A stretch of DNA of 64,000 nt. It comes from an uncultured Porphyromonadaceae bacterium (lineage in GTDB: Bacteria > Bacteroidota > Bacteroidia > Bacteroidales > Muribaculaceae). The stretch covers positions 1-64,000 of the forward strand of contig CALEUL010000049.1 in NCBI GenBank assembly GCA_937921035.1, read 5' to 3'. A program made the position numbers and the translations under genes. Each line of letters starts with the position of its first letter. Position 1 is the first letter of the stretch. The notes below the pieces were generated by a model. The model made no database searches, was not told where the DNA came from, and saw only the letters and a program-made list of their open reading frames with translations. Positions 1 to 9,800 of this stretch are shown one piece after another.

Positions 1-418
1 CTATTGTATAGCAATCCTCTGGTTCCATGCGGTACATGGTAACTGGTTTCCTTGGCTTGGTGTCAAGCGGAGACTGTCTTAACGGAAACAGATTCATTAG
101 TTCTCCTTTGCATACAAGTCGTATTCCTTTCTCTGGCTCAATGAAGGAAATCTTTTTCATGTAGATGAGCCTATAAATGGTTGAGCGGCTTGCACCAAAC
201 ATAGCATACGCTTCCGTTATGCTGATATACTCTTTAGACTTGGGCATATTGCTTACAATCTTGTCCAGTTCAAGTTGGCGTTTTTCTTCATCATGCTTAC
301 GCTTCCACGCCACCTTGGAGCATTTGGGTGAACAATACCAGGACTCCAAAGTCCTTGCGAAGAACTCTTCTCCGCACACAGGACATTTCCGTACTATCTT
401 ATACTTTGCTACTGCCAT
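1..418 (-). CDS. Zinc-ribbon plus helix-turn-helix protein, 3' end cut by window edge
   Basis: The frame is open from an ATG at 418 down to base 1, so the protein continues past the window. Residues 12-34 hold two cysteine pairs (CPVCG and YCSPKC) typical of a zinc ribbon. A charged linker follows, then an excisionase-like helix-turn-helix around residues 63-85 (ISITEAYAMFGASRSTIYRL). The last visible residues (EDCYTI) look like the start of a second copy of this HTH. Proteins of this build are common next to tyrosine integrases in Bacteroidales elements, so it may control recombination or transfer of an element lying to the left (inference). It has its own promoter at 516-547, just behind the dnaK terminator. 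Target unknown. Confidence 0.7.
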   Translation of the reverse strand, partial: MAVAKYKIVRKCPVCGEEFFARTLESWYCSPKCSKVAWKRKHDEEKRQLELDKIVSNMPKSKEYISITEAYAMFGASRSTIYRLIYMKKISFIEPEKGIRLVCKGELMNLFPLRQSPLDTKPRKPVTMYRMEPEDCYTI

Positions 419-515
419 AATTCATTCATTTTGTAGTTCTTAATATCTATTCTTCTCATCATATCTACTTTTTCTTACAGGTACAAATAAGGTACAGATG
501 TTTATAATAATAACG

Positions 516-547
516 CAAAGATAGCAATATTATTGTGTACGGCCAAA
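516..547 (-). promoter_or_regulatory. Bacteroidota-type promoter for the HTH gene
   Basis: On the minus strand a TTTG (-33) at 547-544 is followed after 20 bases by TATCTTTG (-7, consensus TAnnTTTG) at 523-516. This leaves a leader of about 95 bases to the ATG at 418. The -33 box overlaps the T-rich tail of the dnaK terminator. Confidence 0.65.
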
Positions 548-585
548 AACAAGAAAAGCGTGTAACTCATTGAGCTACACGCTTT
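545..585 (-). terminator. Rho-independent terminator after dnaK
   Basis: Arms at 555-564 and 576-585 (AAAGCGTGTA / TACACGCTTT) pair perfectly. An inner CTCA/TGAG pair extends the stem. A T-rich run follows on the minus strand. It sits 35 bases past the dnaK stop codon. Confidence 0.8.
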
Positions 586-619
586 CCATTTGATATTGTA
601 TTCTTATTTCTCTATGTGC

Positions 620-2539
620 TTATTTCACTTCTTCGAAGTCTACGTCGGTTACGTGGTCGTCGGGGTTGCCGCCGTTGTTGTTGGCGTTGCCGCCGAAGTC
701 CTGAGGACCTGCCTGCTGCTGAGCCTGCTGCTGCTGGGCCTGTGCGTTGAGGATGTCCTGCTGTACGGTACCGAATGTGGTTTCGATTTCTTTGATTGCG
801 GCGTCGATACCAGCGAGGTCGGCGTTCTTGTGTGCTTCTTTCAGTTTGGCTACGGCACCTTCGATTGCTGCACGCTTGTCGGCGGGAATCTTGTCGCCGA
901 ATTCGCTGAGCTGCTTTTCGGTCTGGAAGATTACGGCGTCGGCCTGGTTGATCTTGTCGGCGCGTTCTTTCTCGCGAGCGTCGGCGTCGGCGTTGGCGGC
1001 AGCTTCGTCTTTCATACGCTTGATTTCTGCGTCGGTAAGGCCGCTGGATGCTTCGATGCGGATGCTCTGTTCCTTGCCGGTTGCTTTGTCTTTTGCGGAT
1101 ACGTTGAGGATGCCGTTGGCGTCGATTTCGAATGTTACTTCAATCTGAGGTATGCCGCGGGGGGCGGGAGCGATGCCGTCGAGGTGGAATTTACCGAGGA
1201 GTTTGTCGTCTTTCGCCATCGGGCGTTCGCCCTGGAGGACGTTGATTTCAACGGAGGGCTGGTTGTCGGCTGCGGTGGAGAATGTCTCGCTCTTGCGTGT
1301 AGGTATGGTGGTGTTTGCTTCGATGAGTTTGGTCATTACGCCGCCGAGGGTTTCGATACCTACTGACAGAGGCACAACGTCGAGCAGAAGGACGTCTTTG
1401 ACGTCGCCGCTGAGTACGCCGCCCTGGATTGCTGCGCCTACGGCCACTACTTCGTCGGGGTTTACGCCTTTGCTGGGCACTTTGCCGAAGAATTTTTCTA
1501 CCTGCTGCTGGATTGCGGGTATACGAGTGGAACCGCCGACGAGGATTACTTCGTCGATGTCTTTAGCGGAGAGGCCTGCGTCGCGGAGGGCGTCCTCGCA
1601 GGGCTTGAGGGTGGCGTGGATGAGTCTATCTGCCAGCTGCTCGAATTTAGCGCGGGTGAGGGTCATCTGCAGGTGTTTGGGCACACCGTTTACGGGCATG
1701 ATGTAGGGCAGGTTGATTTCGGTTGAAGTTGCGCTGGAGAGTTCGATTTTTGCTTTTTCGGCAGCTTCGCGGAGGCGCTGGAGTGCCATCGGGTCCTGAC
1801 GGAGGTCTACGCCTTCTTTAGCGAGGAAGTCGTCGGCCATCCAGTCGATGATAACGTGGTCGAAGTCGTCGCCGCCGAGGTGGGTGTCGCCGTTGGTGGA
1901 TTTAACTTCGAATACGCCGTCGCCGAGTTCGAGGATGGAGATATCGAATGTACCGCCGCCAAGGTCGAATACGGCGATCTTCATGTCTTTGTTTGCTTTG
2001 TCGAGGCCGTATGCGAGAGCGGCAGCGGTGGGTTCGTTAACGATACGGCGTACGTTGAGGCCTGCGATTTCGCCGGCTTCCTTGGTTGCCTGACGCTGGG
2101 AGTCGTTGAAGTATGCGGGCACGGTGATAACGGCATCGGTAACGGCCTGACCGAGGTGGTCTTCGGCGGTTTTCTTCATTTTCTGAAGAATCATTGCGGA
2201 AATCTCTTGAGGAGAGTATTCGCGTCCGTCGATGTCGATACGCGGGGTGTTGTTAGCGCCGCGTACAACTTTATAAGGTACACGTTCAATTTCGTTGAGA
2301 ACCTGATCGTAGGTCTCGCCCATGAAACGTTTGATGGAGTAGATAGTACGTTTGGGGTTGGTTACGGCCTGACGTTTTGCGGGTTCACCGACTTTGCGTT
2401 CGCCGCCGTCGACGAAAGCCACAACCGAAGGAGTTGTGCGAGCGCCTTCGGAGTTGGGTATTACCACAGGGCTGTTGCCTTCGAGTACGGCAACGCAGGA
2501 GTTGGTTGTTCCTAAGTCAATACCAATTATTTTTCCCAT
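620..2539 (-). CDS. dnaK: Chaperone protein DnaK (Hsp70)
   Basis: ATP-dependent cytoplasmic chaperone that binds exposed hydrophobic peptides, normally working with DnaJ and GrpE (neither is in the window). At 639 residues it is full length. The three Hsp70 nucleotide-binding signatures are visible: GIDLGTTNSCV near the N-terminus, VFDLGGGTFDISIL near residue 190 and VILVGGSTRIPAIQ near residue 335. The C-terminus has the usual Q/A/G-rich linker and ends in an acidic DVDFEEVK tail, close to the EEVD-like ends of bacterial DnaK. It is transcribed alone, with a terminator at 545-585. A sigma-54-like site lies upstream at 2603-2618. Confidence 0.98.
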   Translation of the reverse strand: MGKIIGIDLGTTNSCVAVLEGNSPVVIPNSEGARTTPSVVAFVDGGERKVGEPAKRQAVTNPKRTIYSIKRFMGETYDQVLNEIERVPYKVVRGANNTPRIDIDGREYSPQEISAMILQKMKKTAEDHLGQAVTDAVITVPAYFNDSQRQATKEAGEIAGLNVRRIVNEPTAAALAYGLDKANKDMKIAVFDLGGGTFDISILELGDGVFEVKSTNGDTHLGGDDFDHVIIDWMADDFLAKEGVDLRQDPMALQRLREAAEKAKIELSSATSTEINLPYIMPVNGVPKHLQMTLTRAKFEQLADRLIHATLKPCEDALRDAGLSAKDIDEVILVGGSTRIPAIQQQVEKFFGKVPSKGVNPDEVVAVGAAIQGGVLSGDVKDVLLLDVVPLSVGIETLGGVMTKLIEANTTIPTRKSETFSTAADNQPSVEINVLQGERPMAKDDKLLGKFHLDGIAPAPRGIPQIEVTFEIDANGILNVSAKDKATGKEQSIRIEASSGLTDAEIKRMKDEAAANADADAREKERADKINQADAVIFQTEKQLSEFGDKIPADKRAAIEGAVAKLKEAHKNADLAGIDAAIKEIETTFGTVQQDILNAQAQQQQAQQQAGPQDFGGNANNNGGNPDDHVTDVDFEEVK

Positions 2540-2602
2540 AATTGTAAGTGTTAAGTCTTTTATATTGTTTAATGAATTTCATTTTGTCTGCTATCTATAA
2601 AA

Positions 2603-2618
2603 ACAAATCGTGTGCCAA
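2603..2618 (-). promoter_or_regulatory. Possible sigma-54-like promoter element upstream of dnaK
   Basis: The minus strand reads TTGGCAC at 2618-2612, five bases, then TTTGT at 2607-2603. The GG is 10 bases from the GT, matching the spacing of the -24/-12 sigma-54 layout, but the -12 element has GT instead of GC. No clear TAnnTTTG box was seen in this gap. Confidence 0.25.
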
Positions 2619-2708
2619 AAAGGTTTGAGGGTTGCCGCGTCATATCGGTGCTGACAAAGTGGCAGTCGGCGTGTGTGCCGGCTGCATGCGATTGTTGTGC
2701 GGACTGGT

Positions 2709-3413
2709 TTATCGGGACATTATTCCGGCTATCTCGGAGGCATATTGTCTGCCCACGGGGAGTGATGTGCCGTTGGAGAGGGTAACTTCCTGCTTGCTGT
2801 AGCTTTTAATCTTTGACTTTGATACGACGAAGGAGCGGTGTATCCGCAAAAAACAATCCTGCGGCAGGAGCGCAAAAATATTTTTGAGCAGAATGCGCGA
2901 GACGATGCAGTCGCCCGAGGTCTTGAAAATTTTTGAGTAACCTTCTGTTGCTTCGATATACAGGATATCGTCGACGGGAATACTGATATTGTTATAGTCC
3001 TGCTTGACGGTTATGCACTGCGAGGTGGTCTGGAACTGCTGTTGTCCGATACGTCGCAGGGCTTTGGAGAAGGCGGTCTGAAAGCGATTGAAAGAGAATG
3101 GTTTGTGAAGGTAGTCGACTGCATCGAGGTCGAACCCTTCGAGCGCGTACCGCAAATATGCGGTGGTGAATATAAAGCATGTGCCTTCGGGTATGCGGGA
3201 TGCTATTTCGAGCCCGTTGATGCCGTCCATTTCGATATCGAGAAAAACTATATCCGGCCTATTGCGCTGAATATTGTCGAGACCTTCCGACGGGTCGCAG
3301 AATTTCTGCATCTCAATGTTTCCTATGCGTTGGCAGAAATTTTCTATTATGTTCAGGGCCAGAGGCTCGTCGTCGATAGCCACACATCTGACAGTGTCAT
3401 TCATGTTTTTCAA
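2709..3413 (-). CDS. LytTR-family response regulator
   Basis: Two-component response regulator of the LytR/AlgR class, 234 residues. The receiver domain (about 8-125) shows the acidic pair D14-D15, the likely phosphoacceptor D59 in FLDIEMDG, a Thr in FTTAY and K104 in HKPF. The C-terminal part (about 133-232) is a LytTR DNA-binding domain with ILYIEATEGYSKIF and FLRIHRSFVV. It overlaps the upstream kinase gene by 17 bases, so the two are translationally coupled partners. Its target genes are not shown directly. The divergent lipoprotein and efflux genes are plausible candidates (inference). Confidence 0.93.
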   Translation of the reverse strand: MKNMNDTVRCVAIDDEPLALNIIENFCQRIGNIEMQKFCDPSEGLDNIQRNRPDIVFLDIEMDGINGLEIASRIPEGTCFIFTTAYLRYALEGFDLDAVDYLHKPFSFNRFQTAFSKALRRIGQQQFQTTSQCITVKQDYNNISIPVDDILYIEATEGYSKIFKTSGDCIVSRILLKNIFALLPQDCFLRIHRSFVVSKSKIKSYSKQEVTLSNGTSLPVGRQYASEIAGIMSR

Positions 3414-4434
3414 GGTTTATTCTCAGTTCAACATCAAACAGTCCGTTCTCCTCTTTAATATTCAGGGAATAGTTGCCGGGATACAAGGCCGACAGTCTGT
3501 TGCGGCAATTGTCTATTCCTACCGGCATATCTTTGCGGAACTCGTCGGAATGTTTCAGTATCATATTCCGGGTCCGGAAATGCAGTATTCCGTTATTCAG
3601 ATGCAGTTTAATCAAGATATCGCAGTTGCGATTCGAGGAAGCGCCATATTTGAATGCATTTTCCACAAATGTGAGAAAAATCATCGGTGGAATGGATGCC
3701 TCGTCGTTGTCTGTTGAAAAATCCCGTATTACGTTAGTGTGGCAGTCCAGCCGGATAAGCTGTAGGTCGATATAATTGTTGATGTAGTTGATTTCGTCGG
3801 CGATTGTAACCCAGTCGCTGCTGGCTGTGAGATATGTGTATTTAAGCAGTTCGGTAAATTTGATGAATGCGTCCTCGGCTTTTTGCGAAGTTCCTATTAT
3901 CAGGCTGTATATCGAGTTGAGCGTGTTGAAAAGGAAGTGAGGGTTAATCTGGGCTTTGTATAGCGCCAGTTCCGCTTTGTCGCGTTGGTTCTCCACGATG
4001 TTCTGCAGCAAGAGCCTGTGATACAGCTCTTTGATGAAAGCCACGGTGATGGAGTAGCATATAACCACAAGGAACATTAGCCATACGGTTATTGCGACAT
4101 TGTAGTTTCTTACCCTCGTCTGATATTCGGTCATGGATGGTATTACAAAATCCATCTCGGGCAAAGGGTATAAAGTGAGCAGATATGTCAGCAATATAAC
4201 GACCAGGGAAATTATACCTATCTTATAATAGGCGCGGGATAGAATCAGCTGAGGGAGTTGCAATTTTTTTGTGATAAAGTAGCATCCGTACAGATATGCT
4301 ATGGCGAGGGAAGAGAACGCGGGAGATATTCTCCACCAATTCTGTGCCGGTCCGACGATTATCAGGAGAGGCATGATAACGATGCAGAAGAACAGATCGA
4401 AGATTAAATTGGTCTTGTGTTCCAAAGATTTCAT
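3397..4434 (-). CDS. LytS/YehU-type sensor histidine kinase
   Basis: Membrane sensor kinase that phosphorylates the adjacent LytTR regulator. The first ~135 residues hold four hydrophobic membrane segments (about 11-27, 40-53, 71-88, 112-134) with no obvious periplasmic sensor domain. The His-kinase motif INPHFLFNTLNSI contains the phosphoacceptor H166. The ATP-binding part contains IPPMIFLTFVENAFKYG (N-box) and a glycine-poor C-terminal HATPase region. At 345 residues it is a normal short member. The start at 4434 lies only about 4 bases past the -7 box at 4439-4446, so its mRNA may be leaderless. Confidence 0.93.
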   Translation of the reverse strand: MKSLEHKTNLIFDLFFCIVIMPLLIIVGPAQNWWRISPAFSSLAIAYLYGCYFITKKLQLPQLILSRAYYKIGIISLVVILLTYLLTLYPLPEMDFVIPSMTEYQTRVRNYNVAITVWLMFLVVICYSITVAFIKELYHRLLLQNIVENQRDKAELALYKAQINPHFLFNTLNSIYSLIIGTSQKAEDAFIKFTELLKYTYLTASSDWVTIADEINYINNYIDLQLIRLDCHTNVIRDFSTDNDEASIPPMIFLTFVENAFKYGASSNRNCDILIKLHLNNGILHFRTRNMILKHSDEFRKDMPVGIDNCRNRLSALYPGNYSLNIKEENGLFDVELRINLEKHE

Positions 4435-4438
4435 GCTG

Positions 4439-4470
4439 CAAAATTAGCACATATTTCTATCCGAGGCAAG
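4439..4470 (-). promoter_or_regulatory. Promoter for the LytS/LytTR pair
   Basis: On the minus strand CTTG at 4470-4467, 20 bases, then TAATTTTG at 4446-4439. The predicted start of transcription falls at or just before the ATG at 4434. Confidence 0.65.
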
Positions 4471-4573
4471 CATGTTGCGTTACCTTCGTTGACACATTTA
4501 CGCTGTCTGTTTACACTTGCTGTGAAATACAGACTCAGTTTTAGAAATTTGCATAAACTCAATTATTCGAAAA

Positions 4574-5437
4574 ATGAAAACAAGGCATATCTTTATCTCA
4601 GTAGTTCTTGTCTCGATGCTGTTCTCCTGCAAGTGGGACAACGGAAAGGAGGAGCAGTCTCTGGAGAATATTACCAAGCAGGAACTTGCGACTGCCCTGG
4701 CGGAACGCGACGAGCTTCTGGCGCTGGTCAAGGAGGTTTCTGTGGGTCTGGAACAGATTAAGGAGCTTGAAAATATCATGGCAATCGCCGCTGCGAGTCC
4801 AAACGAGAAACCGGACCAAAAGGCGCGTATACTCTCGGATATATCTGCAGTCAAAGGAACAATCCAACAGCGCAGGGAGCAGCTGCATGATTTGGAGGCG
4901 AAACTGCAGCGTTCCACAATCAACAGCAAAGAGCTTAAGGAGACAATAGAGGCTCTGAGTATGCAGATAGATTCCCAGATGGAGGAAATAGAGTCTCTGC
5001 GGCAGCAGCTTGTGGCGGCTAACGCACAGATAGGCATTCTTCACAGTACCGTGGATTCTCTCTATACAACGGTTTCGGCTGTTACAGGCGAAAGGGATTC
5101 GGCAAAGGAGGAGACTGTTAAACTCGAGCATGAACTGAATACATGCTACTACATTATCGCTACAAAATCCGAATTGAAAAAGGCCAATATCCTCGAATCA
5201 GGCTTTCTCCGCAATACCAGGCTGATGAAAGGTGATTTCGACAAAGGGGCTTTTGTAAAGAGCGATAAAAGCACGCTTTCCGTTTTGCCTCTTAAGACAG
5301 ATAAGGCAAAGATTCTTACAAATCACCCGAAGAAGTCTTATGAGATAGTAGAGGAGAACGGACAAAAAATAATCAGAATAATAAATCCGGCCCAGTTCTG
5401 GAGCCTGACAAACTATCTTGTTGTTCAGAAAAACTAA
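4574..5437 (+). CDS. Coiled-coil lipoprotein, Cbp1-like family
   Basis: A 287-residue lipoprotein: signal peptide followed by the lipobox MLFSC with Cys near residue 19. Residues ~30-190 are a long heptad-rich coiled coil with many E, Q, K and L. The C-terminal ~100 residues form a conserved-looking domain (TKSELKKANIL, then NPAQFWSLTNYLVV). I recall this layout from a Bacteroidales family annotated as Cbp1-type collagen-binding adhesin. The adhesin role is known only for a B. fragilis member and is not shown here. It is divergent from the kinase gene and lies upstream of the efflux operon. It is probably exposed at the outer membrane. Confidence 0.75.
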   Translation: MKTRHIFISVVLVSMLFSCKWDNGKEEQSLENITKQELATALAERDELLALVKEVSVGLEQIKELENIMAIAAASPNEKPDQKARILSDISAVKGTIQQRREQLHDLEAKLQRSTINSKELKETIEALSMQIDSQMEEIESLRQQLVAANAQIGILHSTVDSLYTTVSAVTGERDSAKEETVKLEHELNTCYYIIATKSELKKANILESGFLRNTRLMKGDFDKGAFVKSDKSTLSVLPLKTDKAKILTNHPKKSYEIVEENGQKIIRIINPAQFWSLTNYLVVQKN

Positions 5438-5589
5438 AAGCGAATTATCAAAAACCATTGGCGTCGATGTATTGTTTCTAATATAAGTAGTCCGGTTGCC
5501 AATACATATATAAACCGGCACGTCGGATAACATCAATCGCGGTCTGATAATTCATCGATTAGCTTAATATACTCAGGATTAACGACATT

Positions 5590-6867
5590 ATGGATATGGA
5601 TAACAACGGGAATGTACGTCCCGAAAAATTGTTGCTGCAGACATATGCCTCTTATTTGCGGCGTTTTTGCAGGAAATGTAAGAAATTGTGGGTAAGTATA
5701 CCTCTCAAGGGACGCCGATGGATCGGCGTGATTCTGTGTCTGGCGGTTGTTACAGCAATAGTGATCAGCTATATCCTTAAGCACCGTCCGGCGCAGGAAA
5801 TGCTGCCAGTGGTTGCCGTGGAGACTGTGAAAACAGAGAATGTTAATATCTATGGCGAATATGCCGCACGCATCCGCGCACAGCAGTTTGTTGAAATACA
5901 TGCACGTGTAGAGGGCTATCTTGAGCGTATGCTGTTTGCCGAGGGTACGTATATCGAGAAAGGGCAGACATTGTTTATAATTGACCCTCAGCTCTATCAG
6001 GCGCGTGCCAACCGGGCAAAGGCGCAGCTTAACAAGGCGAAAGCGCAGGCCTTGAAGGCCGAACGTGATTTAAACCGAATACGTCCGCTCTACGAACAGA
6101 AGGCAGCCAGCCAGCTTGACCTGGACAACGCTATCGCGGCCTACGAAAGCGCTACGGCCGATGTGGCCGTTTGCGAGGCCGACCTCACCCAGGCGGAACT
6201 GACGCTGGGGTATACGTCGGTCCGCTCGCCCGCTTCCGGATACATATCGGAACGCAATGCCGATATCGGCGCCCTTGTAGGCCCCGGAAACCAGTCGCTG
6301 CTGGCAACGGTTGTGAAAAGCGATACAGTGCGTATCGATTTCAGCATGACGTCGCTGGAGTATCTCCGTTCAAAGGCCCGTAACATAAATCTTGGCCAGC
6401 GAGATTCCACCCGCACCTGGGACCCCTATATTACCGTTACTCTGGCCGATGGTTCGGCATATCCGTACCGCGGGCTGGTAGATTTTGCCGATCCGCAGAT
6501 CGACCCCAAGACAGGTACATTCTCGGTAAGGGCCGAGATGCCCAATCCCGACCATATCCTGCTTCCCGGACAGTTCACGCGCGTGAAACTGCTGATGGAT
6601 GTGCGCGAGAATGCAGTGGTGGTTCCGACCCGTGCGCTGATTATAGAGAACGGCGGTGCCTACCTATATGTTGTGCGTGCAAATGATGTGGTTGAAAAGA
6701 GATATGTGGAAACCGGTCCCGAAATCGGGAACAATACTATAATAGAACGCGGACTTGTGGCCGGAGAGCGTATTGTCGTAGAGGGCCTTCACAAGCTATC
6801 GCATGGAATGAAAGTGGAAGTGGAGCCTGTGGCTCCCCAGAATGAAACCGCCACCGAGGAGGAATAA
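5590..6867 (+). CDS. RND efflux periplasmic adaptor subunit (AcrA/MexA-like)
   Basis: Membrane fusion protein that links the inner-membrane pump to the outer-membrane channel. A cytoplasmic N-terminus of ~50 residues is followed by one membrane anchor (about 55-72, GVILCLAVVTAIVISYI). There is no lipobox, unlike AcrA. A split lipoyl/biotinyl domain surrounds an alpha-helical hairpin (about 135-205, with LNKAKAQALKAERDLNRI and an ATADVAVCEADL return helix). Beta-barrel and membrane-proximal domains follow. It is the first gene of a three-gene operon, 4 bases before the pump gene. The long charged N-terminal tail is unusual; a start further downstream is possible. Confidence 0.93.
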   Translation: MDMDNNGNVRPEKLLLQTYASYLRRFCRKCKKLWVSIPLKGRRWIGVILCLAVVTAIVISYILKHRPAQEMLPVVAVETVKTENVNIYGEYAARIRAQQFVEIHARVEGYLERMLFAEGTYIEKGQTLFIIDPQLYQARANRAKAQLNKAKAQALKAERDLNRIRPLYEQKAASQLDLDNAIAAYESATADVAVCEADLTQAELTLGYTSVRSPASGYISERNADIGALVGPGNQSLLATVVKSDTVRIDFSMTSLEYLRSKARNINLGQRDSTRTWDPYITVTLADGSAYPYRGLVDFADPQIDPKTGTFSVRAEMPNPDHILLPGQFTRVKLLMDVRENAVVVPTRALIIENGGAYLYVVRANDVVEKRYVETGPEIGNNTIIERGLVAGERIVVEGLHKLSHGMKVEVEPVAPQNETATEEE

Positions 6868-6871
6868 AGCG

Positions 6872-9800
6872 ATGAAGAATAATTTTTTTCTTAGTCATCC
6901 GGTCTTTTCTATTGTCATTTCTATCGTTATCGTTATTGTCGGTACGATAGGACTGGTGCTTCTGCCTGTAGACCAGTATCCACAGATAGTTCCGCCGGTT
7001 GTTAGGATTGCAGCATCCTATCCCGGAGCCGATGCACAGACTGTATCGCAGGCAGTGGCGACTCCTATCGAGCAGGAACTTAACGGTACGCCCGGAATGA
7101 TTTATATGGAGTCGTCGAGCTCTAATTCCGGAGGCTTCTCGGCAACGGTTACCTTCGATATCTCCACCGATCCCGATCTTGCGGCAGTTGAGATCCAGAA
7201 CCGGTTGAAGAAGGCCGAATCGCGTCTGCCGGCCGAAGTTGTGCAGAACGGCATCACCGTTGAGAAACAGGCTGCAAGCCGGTTAATGACCATAACGCTG
7301 TTTTCCTCCGACTCCAAGTTCGATGAAATCTATCTGTCGAACTATGCGACGCTGAATGTTCTCGACCTGTTGAGGCGCGTGCCCGGCGTGGGCAGCGTGT
7401 CGAATGTCGGCAGCCGATACTATGCGATGCGTATCTGGGTACAGCCCGACAAACTTGCCGATCTTGGTCTGACGGTCAAGGACCTGCAGTCGGTCCTTCG
7501 GGACCAGAACCGCGAGTCGGCGGCCGGTGTACTGGGCGAGGCGCCTATAGATGGAGTGGACATAACCATTCCTATCACCGCGCAAGGGCGTCTGTCGTCT
7601 GTCGACGAGTTCGAGCAGATTGTTGTGAGGGCGAATCCCGACGGATCGATAATCCGCCTGAAGGATGTGGCCCGTATATCTCTTGAAGCGTCCTCCTATT
7701 CAACGGAGAGCGGTATAGACGGAGGTAATGCGGCCGTCCTCAACATAAATATGCTGCCGGGCGCCAATGCCATAGAGGTAGCCGACCATGTGAAGGAAAC
7801 GATGAAGGAAATCGGCCGTAATTTCCCTGAGGGAATTACGTATGCGATACCGTTTGATATGACCACCTACATATCCGCATCCATTCATCATGTGTACCGC
7901 ACGCTGTTCGAGGCGCTGCTGCTTGTGATGCTGGTTGTTTTCCTGTCGTTGCAGAGCTGGAGAGCCACGATAATCCCTATTGTCGCCGTACCGATTTCTC
8001 TTATCGGAACATTCGGTGTGATGCTTGCTTTCGGCTTCTCGCTCAATATGCTCACTCTGCTGGGCCTGATTCTGGCAATCGGTATAGTGGTGGACGATGC
8101 AATCGTCGTAGTCGAGAATGTAGACCGTATTATGAACGAAGAAGGGCTTTCGCCCTATGAGGCAACAAAGAAAGCGATGAGCAACCTCAGCGGCGCTCTG
8201 ATAGCCATGTCTCTTGTGCTCTGTGCCGTTTTTGTGCCGGTGAGCTTCCTGCCCGGTATCACGGGACAGCTCTACCGCCAGTTTACAATAACTATCGCCG
8301 TATCTGTCATAATATCTACCATCGTGGCTCTGACATTGAGCCCGGTAATGTGTTCGATGATACTGCGCCCCGATAAAGGAGGACCCAAAAACGCCCTTTT
8401 CCGTGCGATAAACCGAGGCTTGGCCGCAGGTAACCGGTTCTATTGCGCGCAGGTGGATAAGACACTTCACCACTCGCGCTTCATGTTCATAGCCTTTGTT
8501 GTAATTCTGATAGGTATATGGGTGATGAATATGGTAGTTCCGCAAAGCTTTATGCCGAAAGAGGATCAGGGCTATTTTACGGTGGAACTTGAATTGCCCG
8601 AGGGTGCCACTATCGAGCGCACACGCAAAGTTACCGAACGGGCAATGGCTTTCCTTCAGTCCGACCCCGCAGTGGAGCATGTGCTCAACGTAACCGGTTC
8701 GAGCCCGCGCGTAGGTTCCAACCAGGCACGCAGCCAGCTGACGGTGATTCTTAAGCCGTGGGGCGAGCGCACTTCGGATGATATTTCCGATGTAATGGAA
8801 CGTACCCGGCAGGAGCTGTCCCGCTATCCGGAGTCGAAAGTATATTTGTCTACGCCGGCGGTTATTCCCGGCCTCGGAAATTCCGGAGGTGTAGAAATGG
8901 TGCTTGAGGCGCGTGGCGACGCCACCTATAATGATCTGCGCCAGGCCGTGGACACATTGATGTATTATGCTTCCCAGCAACCGGAGCTGGCAGGTCTTTC
9001 CACGGCTATGCAGAATGCCATACCGCAGCTCTACTATGACGTGGACCGCGACAAAGCCCGTCTTCAGGGTGTGCCCATGTCGGATATATTCTCGACTATG
9101 AAAGCGTTCACGGGCTCGCTGTACATCAACGACTTCAATATGTTTAACCGCATATACCGTGTATATATCCAGGCCGAGGCTCCATATCGAGCCTACCGCG
9201 ACAACCTGCGTCTGTTCTTTGTTCGCGGTGCCGACGGTGCCATGATACCGATTACGGCGCTCGGCTCCACACGCTATATCACAGGTGCCGGCACTATAAA
9301 ACGTTTCAACATGTTCAATGCCGCGCCTGTAACCGGCGAGGCCGCTCCGGGCTACAGCTCCGGGCAGGCCATGAATGCGCTGGAGCAGATTGCCGCCGAA
9401 CATCTGCCGGATAACATCGGTCTTGAATGGAGCGGCCTGTCATATCAGGAGAAACATGAAAGCGGCAACACGGCGTTTGTGCTGATGCTCGCCCTGCTTT
9501 TCGTCTTTCTCTTTCTTGCCGCCCTTTACGAGAGTTGGACTGTGCCTATAGCCGTAATTCTGTCGCTGCCTGTAGCAGGCCTTGGAGCTTATCTCGGAAT
9601 ATGGATATGCGGCCTCGAAAACAACATCTATTTCCAGATAGGACTGGTGATGCTGGTTGGCCTTGTTGCCAAGAACGCTATTCTGATTGTAGAGTTTGCC
9701 AAAGAAGAGGTAGACAAGGGCCGCGATGCAGTGTCGGCCGCAATCACGGCCATGAAGCTGAGATTCAGACCTATCGTAATGACGTCGCTCTCGTTTATTC

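Noticed and set aside
590..2515. Long + strand frames opposite dnaK
   Set aside because: Shadows of a highly biased GC-rich gene; low-complexity V/G/F/A translation with no family features.
5438..5589. Terminator or promoter before the efflux adaptor
   Set aside because: Short inverted repeats (CCGGTT/AACCGG) exist but without a T-run; no TAnnTTTG box with a fitting -33 was found.
6842..6871. Upstream start of the RND permease
   Set aside because: It would overlap the adaptor gene and add a charged, proline-rich stretch absent from the family.
7700..9403. 567-residue minus-strand frame inside the RND permease gene
   Set aside because: Fully antisense to a clear AcrB-type gene; H/R/Q-rich translation without domains.
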